From the NCBI GenBank assembly GCA_012961305.1, contig DTZQ01000007.1:1-9435 (forward strand): a stretch of 9,435 nucleotides of DNA, read 5' to 3'. The translations under genes were made by a program, and so were the position numbers. Below are positions 1 to 6,322 of this stretch, piece by piece. This stretch comes from Armatimonadota bacterium. GTDB taxonomy: Bacteria > Armatimonadota > UBA10988 > DTZQ01. Below the pieces are notes generated by a model. The model saw only the letters and a list, made by a program, of their open reading frames with translations. It had not been told where the DNA came from and did not search any database. Every line of letters starts with the position of its first letter. Position 1 is the stretch's first letter.

Positions 1-49
1 GGATTTCCTTTCCCCAAACCAACTTAAGCGAGGCGGTATTAAAGTTAAC

Positions 50-91
50 CTTGTCGAGCTAAGTGGGTCGGAATGAGGAGGTTTCGACAAG
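50..91. repeat. Inverted repeat upstream of the HD-GYP gene
   Basis: CTTGTCGA at 50-57 is the exact reverse complement of TCGACAAG at 84-91, with a 26-base loop. The loop holds a Shine-Dalgarno-like GAGGAGGT at 75-82. No T-run follows, so it is not a standard terminator. It lies 28 bases before the HD-GYP start codon and could be a 5' leader hairpin or an operator. The function is unknown, and eight paired bases can arise by chance. Confidence 0.3.
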
Positions 92-119
92 AGGAACTGC
101 AAAAGGAGTGTAATGCTCA

Positions 120-1373
120 ATGGTAAAAGAACCTCAAACTCCGCTGTTTGATTTGATTATGTGCCTTTCGGACGCGGTGGATTTGGTCAGTCCAGCTTTG
201 GTCAATCATCACAAGCAAGTGGCTTATATTGCCTGCAACATAGGGGCGGAGTTGGGATTGCCGTTGGAACAGCAAAGCGATTTGGTGCTGGCGGGAGCAT
301 TACATGATATTGGGGCCCTTTCCCTGAAGGAGAGGATGGAGATGTTGCAATTTGAGATTGACAAGCCCCATAAGCACGCGGAATTGGGCTACATGCTGCT
401 CAAAATGTTCGCACCTTTCTCCTCCACGGCCCCTTTGGTACGCTTCCACCACGTCCCCTGGAGCGAGGGATGTGGTTCTGAGTTCCAGGGGAAGCCTGTG
501 CCCCTGGGCGGCCATATCCTGCACTTGGCAGACCGAGTAGCCGTGCTGGTAGACAGACGGCAAGAAGTGCTGGGACAGGTTGAAAGGATTTGTGAGCGAA
601 TCGAGGAACAATCTGGGAAAAGGTTTAGGCCCGAACTGGTGGAAGCCTTCCTGAGTTTGGCAGCCAAGGAATATTTCTGGTTGGATGTAGTTTCCCCCAC
701 CATAGATTCAATTCTGGCCCGAAGGATAAGATTGACTATTTTGGAATTGGATATAAAGGGCCTCCTCAGTTTAGCCCGAGTGTTTTCGCACATTATTGAC
801 TTCCGCAGCCCCTTCACCGCTACTCACTCCAGCGGGGTGGCTGCCAGTGCAGAGTCCTTAGCCCGATTGGTGGGGTTTTCAGCAAGGGAATGCCTAACCA
901 TGAGAATCGCTGGCTACCTGCATGATTTGGGCAAATTGGCGGTGCCCAAGGAAATTCTGGAGAAACCGGCCAAGTTGACCGCGGAGGAGTTTAACGTTAT
1001 CAGAAGTCATACCTTCTATACCTACCGCATCCTTGAAAGAGTGCCTGATTTGGAGGTTATCAGCACCTGGGCCGCCTTTCACCATGAGCGTTTAGACGGC
1101 AAGGGCTATCCTTTCCACCTCCGGGGAGAAGATATGTCTCTGGGTTCCCGCATCATGGCAGTTGCTGATGTGTTTACCGCTATTACTGAGGACCGCCCCT
1201 ACCGCAAGGGGATGCCCAGTGAAAGAGCGCTAAAGGTTCTCCAACAGATGGCCGACGATTCGGCCCTGGACCTTTATCTCGTAGCGGTGCTGAGGTCACA
1301 CTATGAGGAGGTCAATTCGGCCCGCATGTCCGCCCAGGCGGTGGCATCTAAGGAGTATGAGGAGGTAAAATGA
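120..1373 (+). CDS. Tandem HD / HD-GYP domain protein, probable c-di-GMP phosphodiesterase
   Basis: This 417-residue protein has two HD-superfamily domains. The second (about 215-390) is a complete HD-GYP domain: H236, HD at 268-269 followed by GK, H297, HH at 321-322, DGKGYP at 326-331, D350, and DRPYRKG at 358-364. HD-GYP enzymes hydrolyse cyclic di-GMP with a metal centre, so that activity is expected in the cytoplasm. The first domain (about 25-190) keeps metal-type ligands (H30/H31, HD at 62-63, H86, HH at 110-111, D138), but EGCGSEF stands where DGxGYP belongs. It may be a degenerate or sensory copy. No membrane segment, PAS or receiver domain is visible, so the input signal is unknown. 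The ATG at 120 follows AAAAGGAG at 101-108 with a rather long spacer. An ATG at 113 is closer but opens only 12 codons. The stop overlaps the next start (ATGA). Confidence 0.9.
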   Translation: MVKEPQTPLFDLIMCLSDAVDLVSPALVNHHKQVAYIACNIGAELGLPLEQQSDLVLAGALHDIGALSLKERMEMLQFEIDKPHKHAELGYMLLKMFAPFSSTAPLVRFHHVPWSEGCGSEFQGKPVPLGGHILHLADRVAVLVDRRQEVLGQVERICERIEEQSGKRFRPELVEAFLSLAAKEYFWLDVVSPTIDSILARRIRLTILELDIKGLLSLARVFSHIIDFRSPFTATHSSGVAASAESLARLVGFSARECLTMRIAGYLHDLGKLAVPKEILEKPAKLTAEEFNVIRSHTFYTYRILERVPDLEVISTWAAFHHERLDGKGYPFHLRGEDMSLGSRIMAVADVFTAITEDRPYRKGMPSERALKVLQQMADDSALDLYLVAVLRSHYEEVNSARMSAQAVASKEYEEVK

Positions 1374-2062
1374 ACCTGAACACCCTTTACCAACTCAGTT
1401 ATGGACTGTATGTCGTCAGTTCGAAGAAAGGGGAAAAATTAAACGGCCAGATTGCCAATGCCGTGTTTCAGGTAACGGCCGAGCCACCTCAGATAGCGGT
1501 GAGCATCAACAAGCAAAATTTAACTCACGAGTTTATTCGGGAGAGCGGGGTTTTCACCATCTCCATTTTGGCCCAAGATACACCCTTGGAGTTCATTGGG
1601 CATTTTGGGTTCCACTCGGGGAGGGATTTGGACAAGTTCCAGGGGGTAAACTATAAAATTGGGGTGACCGGTGCCCCTGTGGTTCTGGAGAACACCATAG
1701 GTTACATAGAGGCTGAAGTGTTCGACCTTATGGAGGTTGGAACTCATACTGTTTTTATTGGCAAGATAGTTGAGGCCCAAATTATTAAGGCCGAAGAGCC
1801 CCTGACCTATGCCTACTATCACCGGATAAAACGGGGTGTCACTCCCCGAAGGGCAGCAACTTACATCAAGCAAGAAGAAGGCAAGCCGGGGACTGAAGCG
1901 AGGGCCAAATACAGATGTACGGTTTGCGGGTACATTTATGACCCGGAAGTTGGCGACCCAGATGGGGGAATAAGCCCTGGGACGTCCTTTGAGGAGTTGC
2001 CCGAAGATTGGGTATGCCCAGTCTGTGGGGCTGGGAAAGAGGCCTTTGAAAAGGAGGATTAA
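1370..2062 (+). CDS. hrb: High-molecular-weight rubredoxin (flavin reductase-rubredoxin fusion)
   Basis: This 230-residue protein has two parts. Residues 1 to about 165 form a flavin reductase-like FMN-binding split-barrel domain. Residues 181-227 form a rubredoxin with the two iron-binding pairs CTVCGY (C183, C186) and CPVCG (C216, C219), plus the typical DPEVGDPDGG and PEDWVCP motifs. In Moorella thermoacetica a protein of this architecture, Hrb, takes electrons from NAD(P)H and passes them to the flavodiiron protein FprA, which reduces NO or O2. All four cysteines are present and the length fits an intact Hrb. AGGAGGT at 1360-1366 sits four bases before the ATG, inside the end of the HD-GYP gene, so translational coupling is likely. 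A stump resembling fprA follows after three bases. The redox partner in this organism is therefore unclear. Confidence 0.9.
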   Translation: MNLNTLYQLSYGLYVVSSKKGEKLNGQIANAVFQVTAEPPQIAVSINKQNLTHEFIRESGVFTISILAQDTPLEFIGHFGFHSGRDLDKFQGVNYKIGVTGAPVVLENTIGYIEAEVFDLMEVGTHTVFIGKIVEAQIIKAEEPLTYAYYHRIKRGVTPRRAATYIKQEEGKPGTEARAKYRCTVCGYIYDPEVGDPDGGISPGTSFEELPEDWVCPVCGAGKEAFEKED

Positions 2063-2065
2063 AAA

Positions 2066-2218
2066 ATGGCGGTCCGCGAGATAAAATCCGGCGTTTACTG
2101 GGTGGGTTCCATAGACTGGAACCGCCGGCTTTTCGACGAACTCATTCCCCTGCCCCAGGGCACCAGTTACAATGCCTATCTTGTGAAGGAAAACCAGTTC
2201 TTGCGGCGAAGGAGGTAG
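2066..2218 (+). pseudogene. fprA: Truncated fprA (flavodiiron protein), N-terminal remnant
   Basis: This 50-codon ORF is too short to be a flavodiiron protein, a family of about 400 residues. Its first 43 residues look like the start of FprA: MAVREIKSGVYWVGSIDWN, then PLPQGTSYNAYLVKE, the strand that leads into the beta-lactamase-like diiron domain. After KE it ends in NQFLRRRR and a TAG, and none of the HxHxDH diiron ligands is present. Its ribosome binding site, AAGGAGG at 2051-2057, is well placed eight bases upstream, so the stump could still be translated. It follows hrb exactly where fprA would be expected. The next gene starts 30 bases later, so about 1 kb seems to be missing, through a deletion or an assembly join. 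The family call rests on recognised N-terminal motifs and was not aligned. Confidence 0.7.
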
Positions 2219-2247
2219 AGCATAAAACCAATATAGGGGTCTGGAAA

Positions 2248-4341
2248 ATGTTGGAAAGTTTATTCACTCCTCAGTCAGTGGCAGTAATAGGGGCCTCTAC
2301 CCAGCCGGGCAAAGTGGGCCATAGTATTTTCAGGAATATGCTGCAGTACGGTTTCTCCGGCCCGGTGTACCCTATTAACCCCAAGACTACGGAACTGTTA
2401 GGGGTACGCTGTTATCCGAGCATCCTGCAAGTGCCTGGGGAGGTGGAACTGGCCCTGGTAGTAGTGCCGGCCCGGATTGTGCCCCAGGTCCTGGCCGAAT
2501 GTGGGGAAAAAAAGGTACAGGCGGCAGTGATTATTTCGGCCGGATTCAAAGAAGTAGGGGCCAAAGGCGCGCAGTTGGAGCGGGAGGTAGTAGATATTGC
2601 CCGGAAGTACAACCTGCGGGTGCTCGGCCCCAACTGTTTGGGAGTCATAGTTACTTCCTCCGGTTTGAATGCCTCCTTTGCCGCCGGCATGCCCCTGCCG
2701 GGCCCCATCGCTTTCATGTCCCAATCGGGCGCGCTGTGTACGGCCATTCTCGATTGGGCCCTGGCTGAGGGGGTTGGTTTTTCCAAGTTCGTCAGTTTGG
2801 GCAACAAAGCCGACCTGTGCGAAACGGATTTCCTCCGCGCCTGGGAGGAGGATGCTGAAACCAAAGTTATCCTCGCCTATTTGGAGGGGATTGCCAACGG
2901 CCCGGAGTTTATGCAGGTGGCCCAGGAGGTTTCGCGACGTAAGCCGGTAATTATCGTTAAGTCCGGCGGTACGGCGGCTGGGGCCCGGGCTGCTTCCTCC
3001 CACACCGGCACGCTGGCCGGTTCTGAGCGGGCCTACGAGGCTGCCTTTCAGCAGACGGGGGTCATCCGGGCCCGCTCGGTAGAGGAGTTGTTTGACTACG
3101 CTCTGGCCTTTGCCTATCAGCCGCGGCCCCGGGGCTCCCGCCTGGCCATTGTCACCAACGCTGGAGGGCCGGGAATTATGGCTACCGATGCCTGTGAACG
3201 GGCTGGTTTGACCTTGGCTTCCCTCCGGGGGGAAACTGTGGAACACCTCCGCCAGCATCTTCCACCCGCCGGGAATTTCTACAATCCCGTGGATGTGTTG
3301 GGCGATGCGGATGCGGCGCGGTATCGTTTGGCCACTGAAGCCGTACTGCAAGATGCCAACGTAGATGCAGTGATGGCCATTCTGACCCCGCAGGAGATGA
3401 CCCAAATTGAGGAAACAGCCGAAGTTCTGGGCCAGTTGGCCGTCCAAGCGGATAAGCCTCTGGTGGCTTGTTTTATGGGAGAGCAGAAGGTCCACCCCGG
3501 GCGGGAAATTTTGGAACGGCATCAGGTGCCCAATTACGAGTACCCCGAAAGGGCCGTAGCCGCCCTGGCGGCCATGGCTCGCTATGTGGAGTGGCAGCAC
3601 CATCCTCAGGAGCGGCCACGACGCTACGAAGTGGACCGGGAGAAGGCAGCCGCGATTCTGGCCCGGGCCCGGGATGAACAACGGGTCAATTTGAGCGAAT
3701 TTGAGGCCCAGGAGGTAATTGCCGCCTATGGATTTGCCCTTCCCGCCAGTAAGTTGGCCACCACACCAGAGGAGGCGGTGACTTATGCAGAGGAAATAGG
3801 TTACCCTGTGGTCCTGAAAATCTCCTCTCCGGACATCCTCCACAAGTCGGACATCGGGGGCGTGCGCGTAGGCCTGAGCAATCCCGAACAGGTCACCGAT
3901 GCCTTTGAGCTGATGCTCTTCCGGGCCGCCCGGTACATGCCTGAGGCCGAAATCCGGGGTGTGTTGGTACAGGAGATGATTGGCTGGGGCAAAGAGGTTA
4001 TTTTGGGGATGAGCCGGGACCCTCAGTTTGGCCCCCTGGTCATGTTCGGCCTGGGCGGCATTTACGTGGAAGTGCTCAAGGACGTGGCCTTCCGGGTCGC
4101 CCCCTTCGGGGAATTAGAGGCTCGGCAGATGGTGCAGGAAATCCATTCCTATCCTTTGCTGACCGGGGTGAGGGGAGAAAAACCGGCCGATTTGGAGGCC
4201 ATTGTGTCCGGCCTGCTGCGGTTATCCCAGTTGGTCACCGACCTACCGGAAATTGTGGAAATGGACATCAATCCCTTGAAAGTGAGAGAAGCGGGCCGGG
4301 GAGCAGTAGCCCTGGACGTCCGCGTTACCATTGGTAGTTAG
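2248..4341 (+). CDS. NDP-forming acetyl/acyl-CoA synthetase, fused alpha-beta subunits
   Basis: This 697-residue single-chain enzyme is expected to interconvert acyl-CoA + ADP + Pi with acid + CoA + ATP in the cytoplasm. Domains in order: CoA-binding Rossmann domain (about 5-130, with VAVIGASTQPGKVG at 11-24), succinyl-CoA-ligase-like domains (about 145-445), and a C-terminal ATP-grasp domain (about 475-695). H252 in SSHTGTLAG matches the phosphorylated catalytic histidine. H532 in LHKSDIGGV matches the second, beta-subunit histidine that relays phosphate to ADP. GLGGIYVEVLKD (601-612) and EMDINPLKV (671-679) are typical ATP-grasp elements. The acid substrate cannot be told from sequence. The start fits the family N-terminus, but its ribosome site is weak (GGGG at 2236-2239); the stronger AAGGAGG at 2209-2215 is 32 bases away. 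It probably forms a unit with the BioD/DRTGG gene downstream. Confidence 0.92.
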   Translation: MLESLFTPQSVAVIGASTQPGKVGHSIFRNMLQYGFSGPVYPINPKTTELLGVRCYPSILQVPGEVELALVVVPARIVPQVLAECGEKKVQAAVIISAGFKEVGAKGAQLEREVVDIARKYNLRVLGPNCLGVIVTSSGLNASFAAGMPLPGPIAFMSQSGALCTAILDWALAEGVGFSKFVSLGNKADLCETDFLRAWEEDAETKVILAYLEGIANGPEFMQVAQEVSRRKPVIIVKSGGTAAGARAASSHTGTLAGSERAYEAAFQQTGVIRARSVEELFDYALAFAYQPRPRGSRLAIVTNAGGPGIMATDACERAGLTLASLRGETVEHLRQHLPPAGNFYNPVDVLGDADAARYRLATEAVLQDANVDAVMAILTPQEMTQIEETAEVLGQLAVQADKPLVACFMGEQKVHPGREILERHQVPNYEYPERAVAALAAMARYVEWQHHPQERPRRYEVDREKAAAILARARDEQRVNLSEFEAQEVIAAYGFALPASKLATTPEEAVTYAEEIGYPVVLKISSPDILHKSDIGGVRVGLSNPEQVTDAFELMLFRAARYMPEAEIRGVLVQEMIGWGKEVILGMSRDPQFGPLVMFGLGGIYVEVLKDVAFRVAPFGELEARQMVQEIHSYPLLTGVRGEKPADLEAIVSGLLRLSQLVTDLPEIVEMDINPLKVREAGRGAVALDVRVTIGS

Positions 4342-4352
4342 CATTTGCCTCC

Positions 4353-4428
4353 CGCCAAGGCGCAGAGGAAGCAACGTAAAACTTCGGATTTCCTCGGCGT
4401 CTTGGCGAACTCCGTGTTGCTCTGCGGG
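4353..4428. repeat. Foldback (REP-like) intergenic element
   Basis: Positions 4353-4370 pair with 4390-4407 as an 18-position stem: 16 Watson-Crick pairs, one G-T, and one A-G mismatch, around a 19-base loop. A second arm at 4416-4426 (GTTGCTCTGCG) can pair with 4361-4367 and 4372-4375 instead, giving a mutually exclusive fold. No T-run follows, so it does not look like an intrinsic terminator. The CGCCAAG and CGCAGAG words resemble dispersed non-coding repeats of several bacterial genomes; that is a recollection and was not searched. The element fills most of the gap between the synthetase gene and the BioD-like gene. Confidence 0.65.
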
Positions 4429-4467
4429 TAAAGGGAGTGACCTGACAGTTAGTTAGGAGAGGGAATC

Positions 4468-5538
4468 ATGATTCCGTTGTACATTGCTTCCACCGAGGCC
4501 TACGCGGGGAAAAGTTTGTTGTGCATGGCTCTGGGCCTCAAGTTCAGGCAAGAGGGGCTGAAAATCAGTTACTTTAAGCCCTTGGGTACGCTGCCGGCTA
4601 AGGTGGCCGGAATCACCACCGATGAGGATGCCATGTTTATTGAGCACGTCCTGGAGTTGCGTGAATCCTTGGACGTGCTTTGCCCCGTCGTGCTCACCAG
4701 TGACCTGCTCAATCGGGCGATGAGGGGTCAAGTTTCCAACTTGCGAGAACGGGTCACAGCGGCTTTTGCCCAATTGGCAGAGGGCAAAGATGTGGTATTG
4801 GTAGGCGGGGCGGGGAATGTATTGACCACCGGCAAATGTGTGGATTTAGCCGGGCCGCAGGTGGCTGAACTCTTGGATGCGCGCGTGCTCTTAATAGCCA
4901 AATACCATTCGGCTCGGGCAGTAGACAGCCTGTTGGTGGCCAAAGAAATTCTGGGGGCACGCTTTCTGGGCACCATCCTAAATGACGTACCCCCCAATCA
5001 AATGACCCAGGTCACAGAAGTCGTTAAACCTTATTTGGAACAACAGGGCTTAGTCCCTCTGGGAGCCATTCCCCGAGACCGCATTCTAAGTTCCATTAGC
5101 ATTGAAGGTCTGGTAGAAACCCTCAATGCCGAAGTACTGTGTGCGGAAGACCAGTTGGGAGAACTGGTAGAACATTTCTGCGTGGGGGCGATGAACGTGG
5201 AAAGTGCTCTGCGGCATTTCCGGCGGGTGCCCAACAAAGCAGTAATTACCGGTGGTGACCGGGCCGACGTACAACTGGCCGCTTTGGAAACCTCGACTAA
5301 ATGCATCATTTTGACCGGACGCCTATATCCCAACAACCTTATTCTGGCCCGGGCGAGCGAGTTGGGCGTTCCCCTGCTGCTGGTGACCGATGATACCTAT
5401 ACCACCGTAGAACGGGTGGAATCCTTGCTGGGGCGAGTGCGTCCCCGCGACGAGAAAAAGATTCAGCGGGCTTTGGAACTGCTGGAACAGTGCATTAGTT
5501 TGCCCACCCTGTATGCCGCCTTGGGATTATGGACCTGA
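4468..5538 (+). CDS. BioD-like P-loop / DRTGG domain protein (phosphotransacetylase-associated family)
   Basis: This 356-residue cytoplasmic protein has a BioD-like NTPase domain (about 1-205). Its P-loop, STEAYAGKS at 8-16, is close to the TDTxVGKT form of dethiobiotin synthetase. VVLVGGAG at 109-116 fits the strand of the second nucleotide-binding motif. A DRTGG-type domain follows (about 210-325, with GAMNVESALRHF, VITGGDRADVQ and ILTGRLYPN). The same two domains form the N-terminal half of long bacterial phosphotransacetylases, but the catalytic acetyltransferase domain is absent here. It is therefore unlikely to be a phosphotransacetylase itself, and it is not a biotin enzyme by context. 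Its place behind an acyl-CoA synthetase suggests a regulatory or accessory role in acetyl-CoA/acetate metabolism, which is inference. The ATG follows a good site, GGAGAGGG at 4456-4463. Confidence 0.82.
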   Translation: MIPLYIASTEAYAGKSLLCMALGLKFRQEGLKISYFKPLGTLPAKVAGITTDEDAMFIEHVLELRESLDVLCPVVLTSDLLNRAMRGQVSNLRERVTAAFAQLAEGKDVVLVGGAGNVLTTGKCVDLAGPQVAELLDARVLLIAKYHSARAVDSLLVAKEILGARFLGTILNDVPPNQMTQVTEVVKPYLEQQGLVPLGAIPRDRILSSISIEGLVETLNAEVLCAEDQLGELVEHFCVGAMNVESALRHFRRVPNKAVITGGDRADVQLAALETSTKCIILTGRLYPNNLILARASELGVPLLLVTDDTYTTVERVESLLGRVRPRDEKKIQRALELLEQCISLPTLYAALGLWT

Positions 5539-5702
5539 GCGGCGAAAAGGCACAACGCGGACTGAACTGTAAGCGTGAGGAGAGGGACGAGGAGGGTAAA
5601 AATGAGGTAAAAGTCTACAACTTCAACGAGAAAATCCAGGTGGAAGGTGTCGTGCCAGGGGCATCCTTTGTGGAAATTGCCCTGCGGGCACAAGCGGCAT
5701 AA
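5529..5702 (+). CDS. Small hypothetical protein, 57 residues
   Basis: I do not recognise this protein. The ORF starts inside the end of the BioD/DRTGG gene, overlapping it by 10 bases. Its first 25 residues are charged and low in hydrophobics. From residue 27 it reads like a folded segment, VKVYNFNEKIQVEGVV then PGASFVEIAL, with strongly biased third positions (tac aac ttc aac), which supports coding. The overlapping ATG at 5529 is the only in-frame ATG, and no good ribosome site is seen before it. A strong site and ATG at 5591-5604 sit right where the protein-like part begins, but in another frame, and stop after two codons. The gene may start at 5529, or it may be a slightly frameshifted copy of a roughly 33-residue protein. 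It shows no cysteine pair, membrane segment or signal peptide. Confidence 0.5.
   Translation: MDLSGEKAQRGLNCKREERDEEGKNEVKVYNFNEKIQVEGVVPGASFVEIALRAQAA
5591..5610 (+). promoter_or_regulatory. Strong ribosome site on a two-codon ORF (ATG AGG TAA)
   Basis: GGAGGG at 5591-5596 is followed five bases later by ATG AGG TAA at 5602-5610, a minimal ORF inside the 57-codon small gene. The overlapping small-gene frame resumes protein-like sequence at 5607. It could be a start-stop regulatory element or the original start of the small gene broken by a one- or two-base indel. Confidence 0.35.
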
Positions 5703-5734
5703 GGCCGGCGGTTCTTGAAGGGGGAACTCTGAGG

Positions 5735-6280
5735 GTGAGGATTTTGTTTCTCTGTATGGCTAACTCCTGCCGCAGTCAGATGGCCGAAGGCTTTGTGCGG
5801 CATCTGGCAGCAGAAGGAGTGGAGGTTTACAGTGCGGGCCTGATCCCGACGGCCCTCGACTCGCGGGCGGTGGCGGTAATGCGAGAACGAGGGGTGGACA
5901 TCCGGGGGCAGAGAGCCAAGGATTTGCAGGCCGTACCCCAGGAAGTAGACGTGGTCATTACCCTTTGCGGAGAGGCCGAGGAAGCCTGTCCCTCGTTTCC
6001 CGGACCCGTGATCCGGGAACATTGGCCCCTGCCCGATCCGGCCCGCGCTCCGGGCTCGTCCGAGGAGGTTCTGACCATTTTTCGCCAGGTGCGCGATGAA
6101 ATTGAGCAGCGGGTACGAACCCTCTTAGCCGCCCACGGGAAGGCGACTCCCCCTTGTCGCCCGCAGGGGAAAATGCCTCCCCACCGGGCGGCTAAGGGAA
6201 GCCGTCCTACCAAGGGGAACACCGGAGGACGGATTAAAAACCCCGGGTTTGGGGTGCCCTTGGCGGTAAGGGAGAGGTGA
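5735..6280 (+). CDS. arsC: Arsenate reductase, thioredoxin-coupled ArsC type (LMW phosphatase fold), with C-terminal extension
   Basis: ArsC of this type reduces arsenate to arsenite with three cysteines and thioredoxin. The phosphatase loop CMANSCRS is at 7-14 (C7, C12, R13). LCGEAEEACP at 77-86 gives C78 and C85, the resolving pair, and D101 in PLPDP is the general-acid aspartate. The spacing matches Staphylococcus pI258 ArsC, where the equivalents are C10, C15, R16, C82, C89 and D105. A plain tyrosine phosphatase would lack the C78/C85 pair. The family is usually about 130-140 residues, whereas this one has 181. The extra tail from about residue 136 is rich in G, P, K and R and is encoded by DNA with two perfect hairpins. 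The start is GTG, eight or nine bases after AAGGGGGA at 5718-5725. No arsR, arsenite pump or thioredoxin gene is in the window. Confidence 0.85.
   Translation: MRILFLCMANSCRSQMAEGFVRHLAAEGVEVYSAGLIPTALDSRAVAVMRERGVDIRGQRAKDLQAVPQEVDVVITLCGEAEEACPSFPGPVIREHWPLPDPARAPGSSEEVLTIFRQVRDEIEQRVRTLLAAHGKATPPCRPQGKMPPHRAAKGSRPTKGNTGGRIKNPGFGVPLAVRER
6142..6161. repeat. Hairpin inside the arsC tail
   Basis: GGCGAC at 6142-6147 and GTCGCC at 6156-6161 are perfect inverted arms around an eight-base loop. They lie just past the point where a normal-length ArsC would end. No T-run follows, so a terminator is not supported. Confidence 0.35.
6202..6232. repeat. Second hairpin inside the arsC tail
   Basis: CCGTCCT at 6202-6208 and AGGACGG at 6226-6232 are perfect seven-base inverted arms around a 17-base loop. 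They lie in the G/P/R-rich tail coding region of arsC. An A-rich stretch, not a T-run, follows. Confidence 0.35.
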
Positions 6281-6322
6281 ACATTCACGATTTCTGCCCT
6301 GCCCAAAAGGTGGTGAGGAAAA

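Noticed and set aside
3..62. Open frame from the left edge ending in TAA, a possible tail of an upstream gene
   Set aside because: Nineteen codons without a start or motif are too few to support a partial gene, though it could be real.
40..66. Possible sigma-28 promoter starting TAAAGTTA before the HD-GYP gene
   Set aside because: The -35-like part matches, but the -10 position reads CTAAGTGG, far from GCCGATAA.
113..151. ATG at 113 as an alternative start for the HD-GYP gene
   Set aside because: It has better spacing to the ribosome site but is out of frame and stops after 12 codons.
2398..3843. Long open frame of 481 codons on the minus strand
   Set aside because: It lies wholly opposite the well-supported acyl-CoA synthetase gene, and its translation shows no family motif. 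Long antisense frames are common opposite codon-biased genes.
4353..4407. Intrinsic terminator after the synthetase gene
   Set aside because: The stem is strong but has a long loop and no following T-run.
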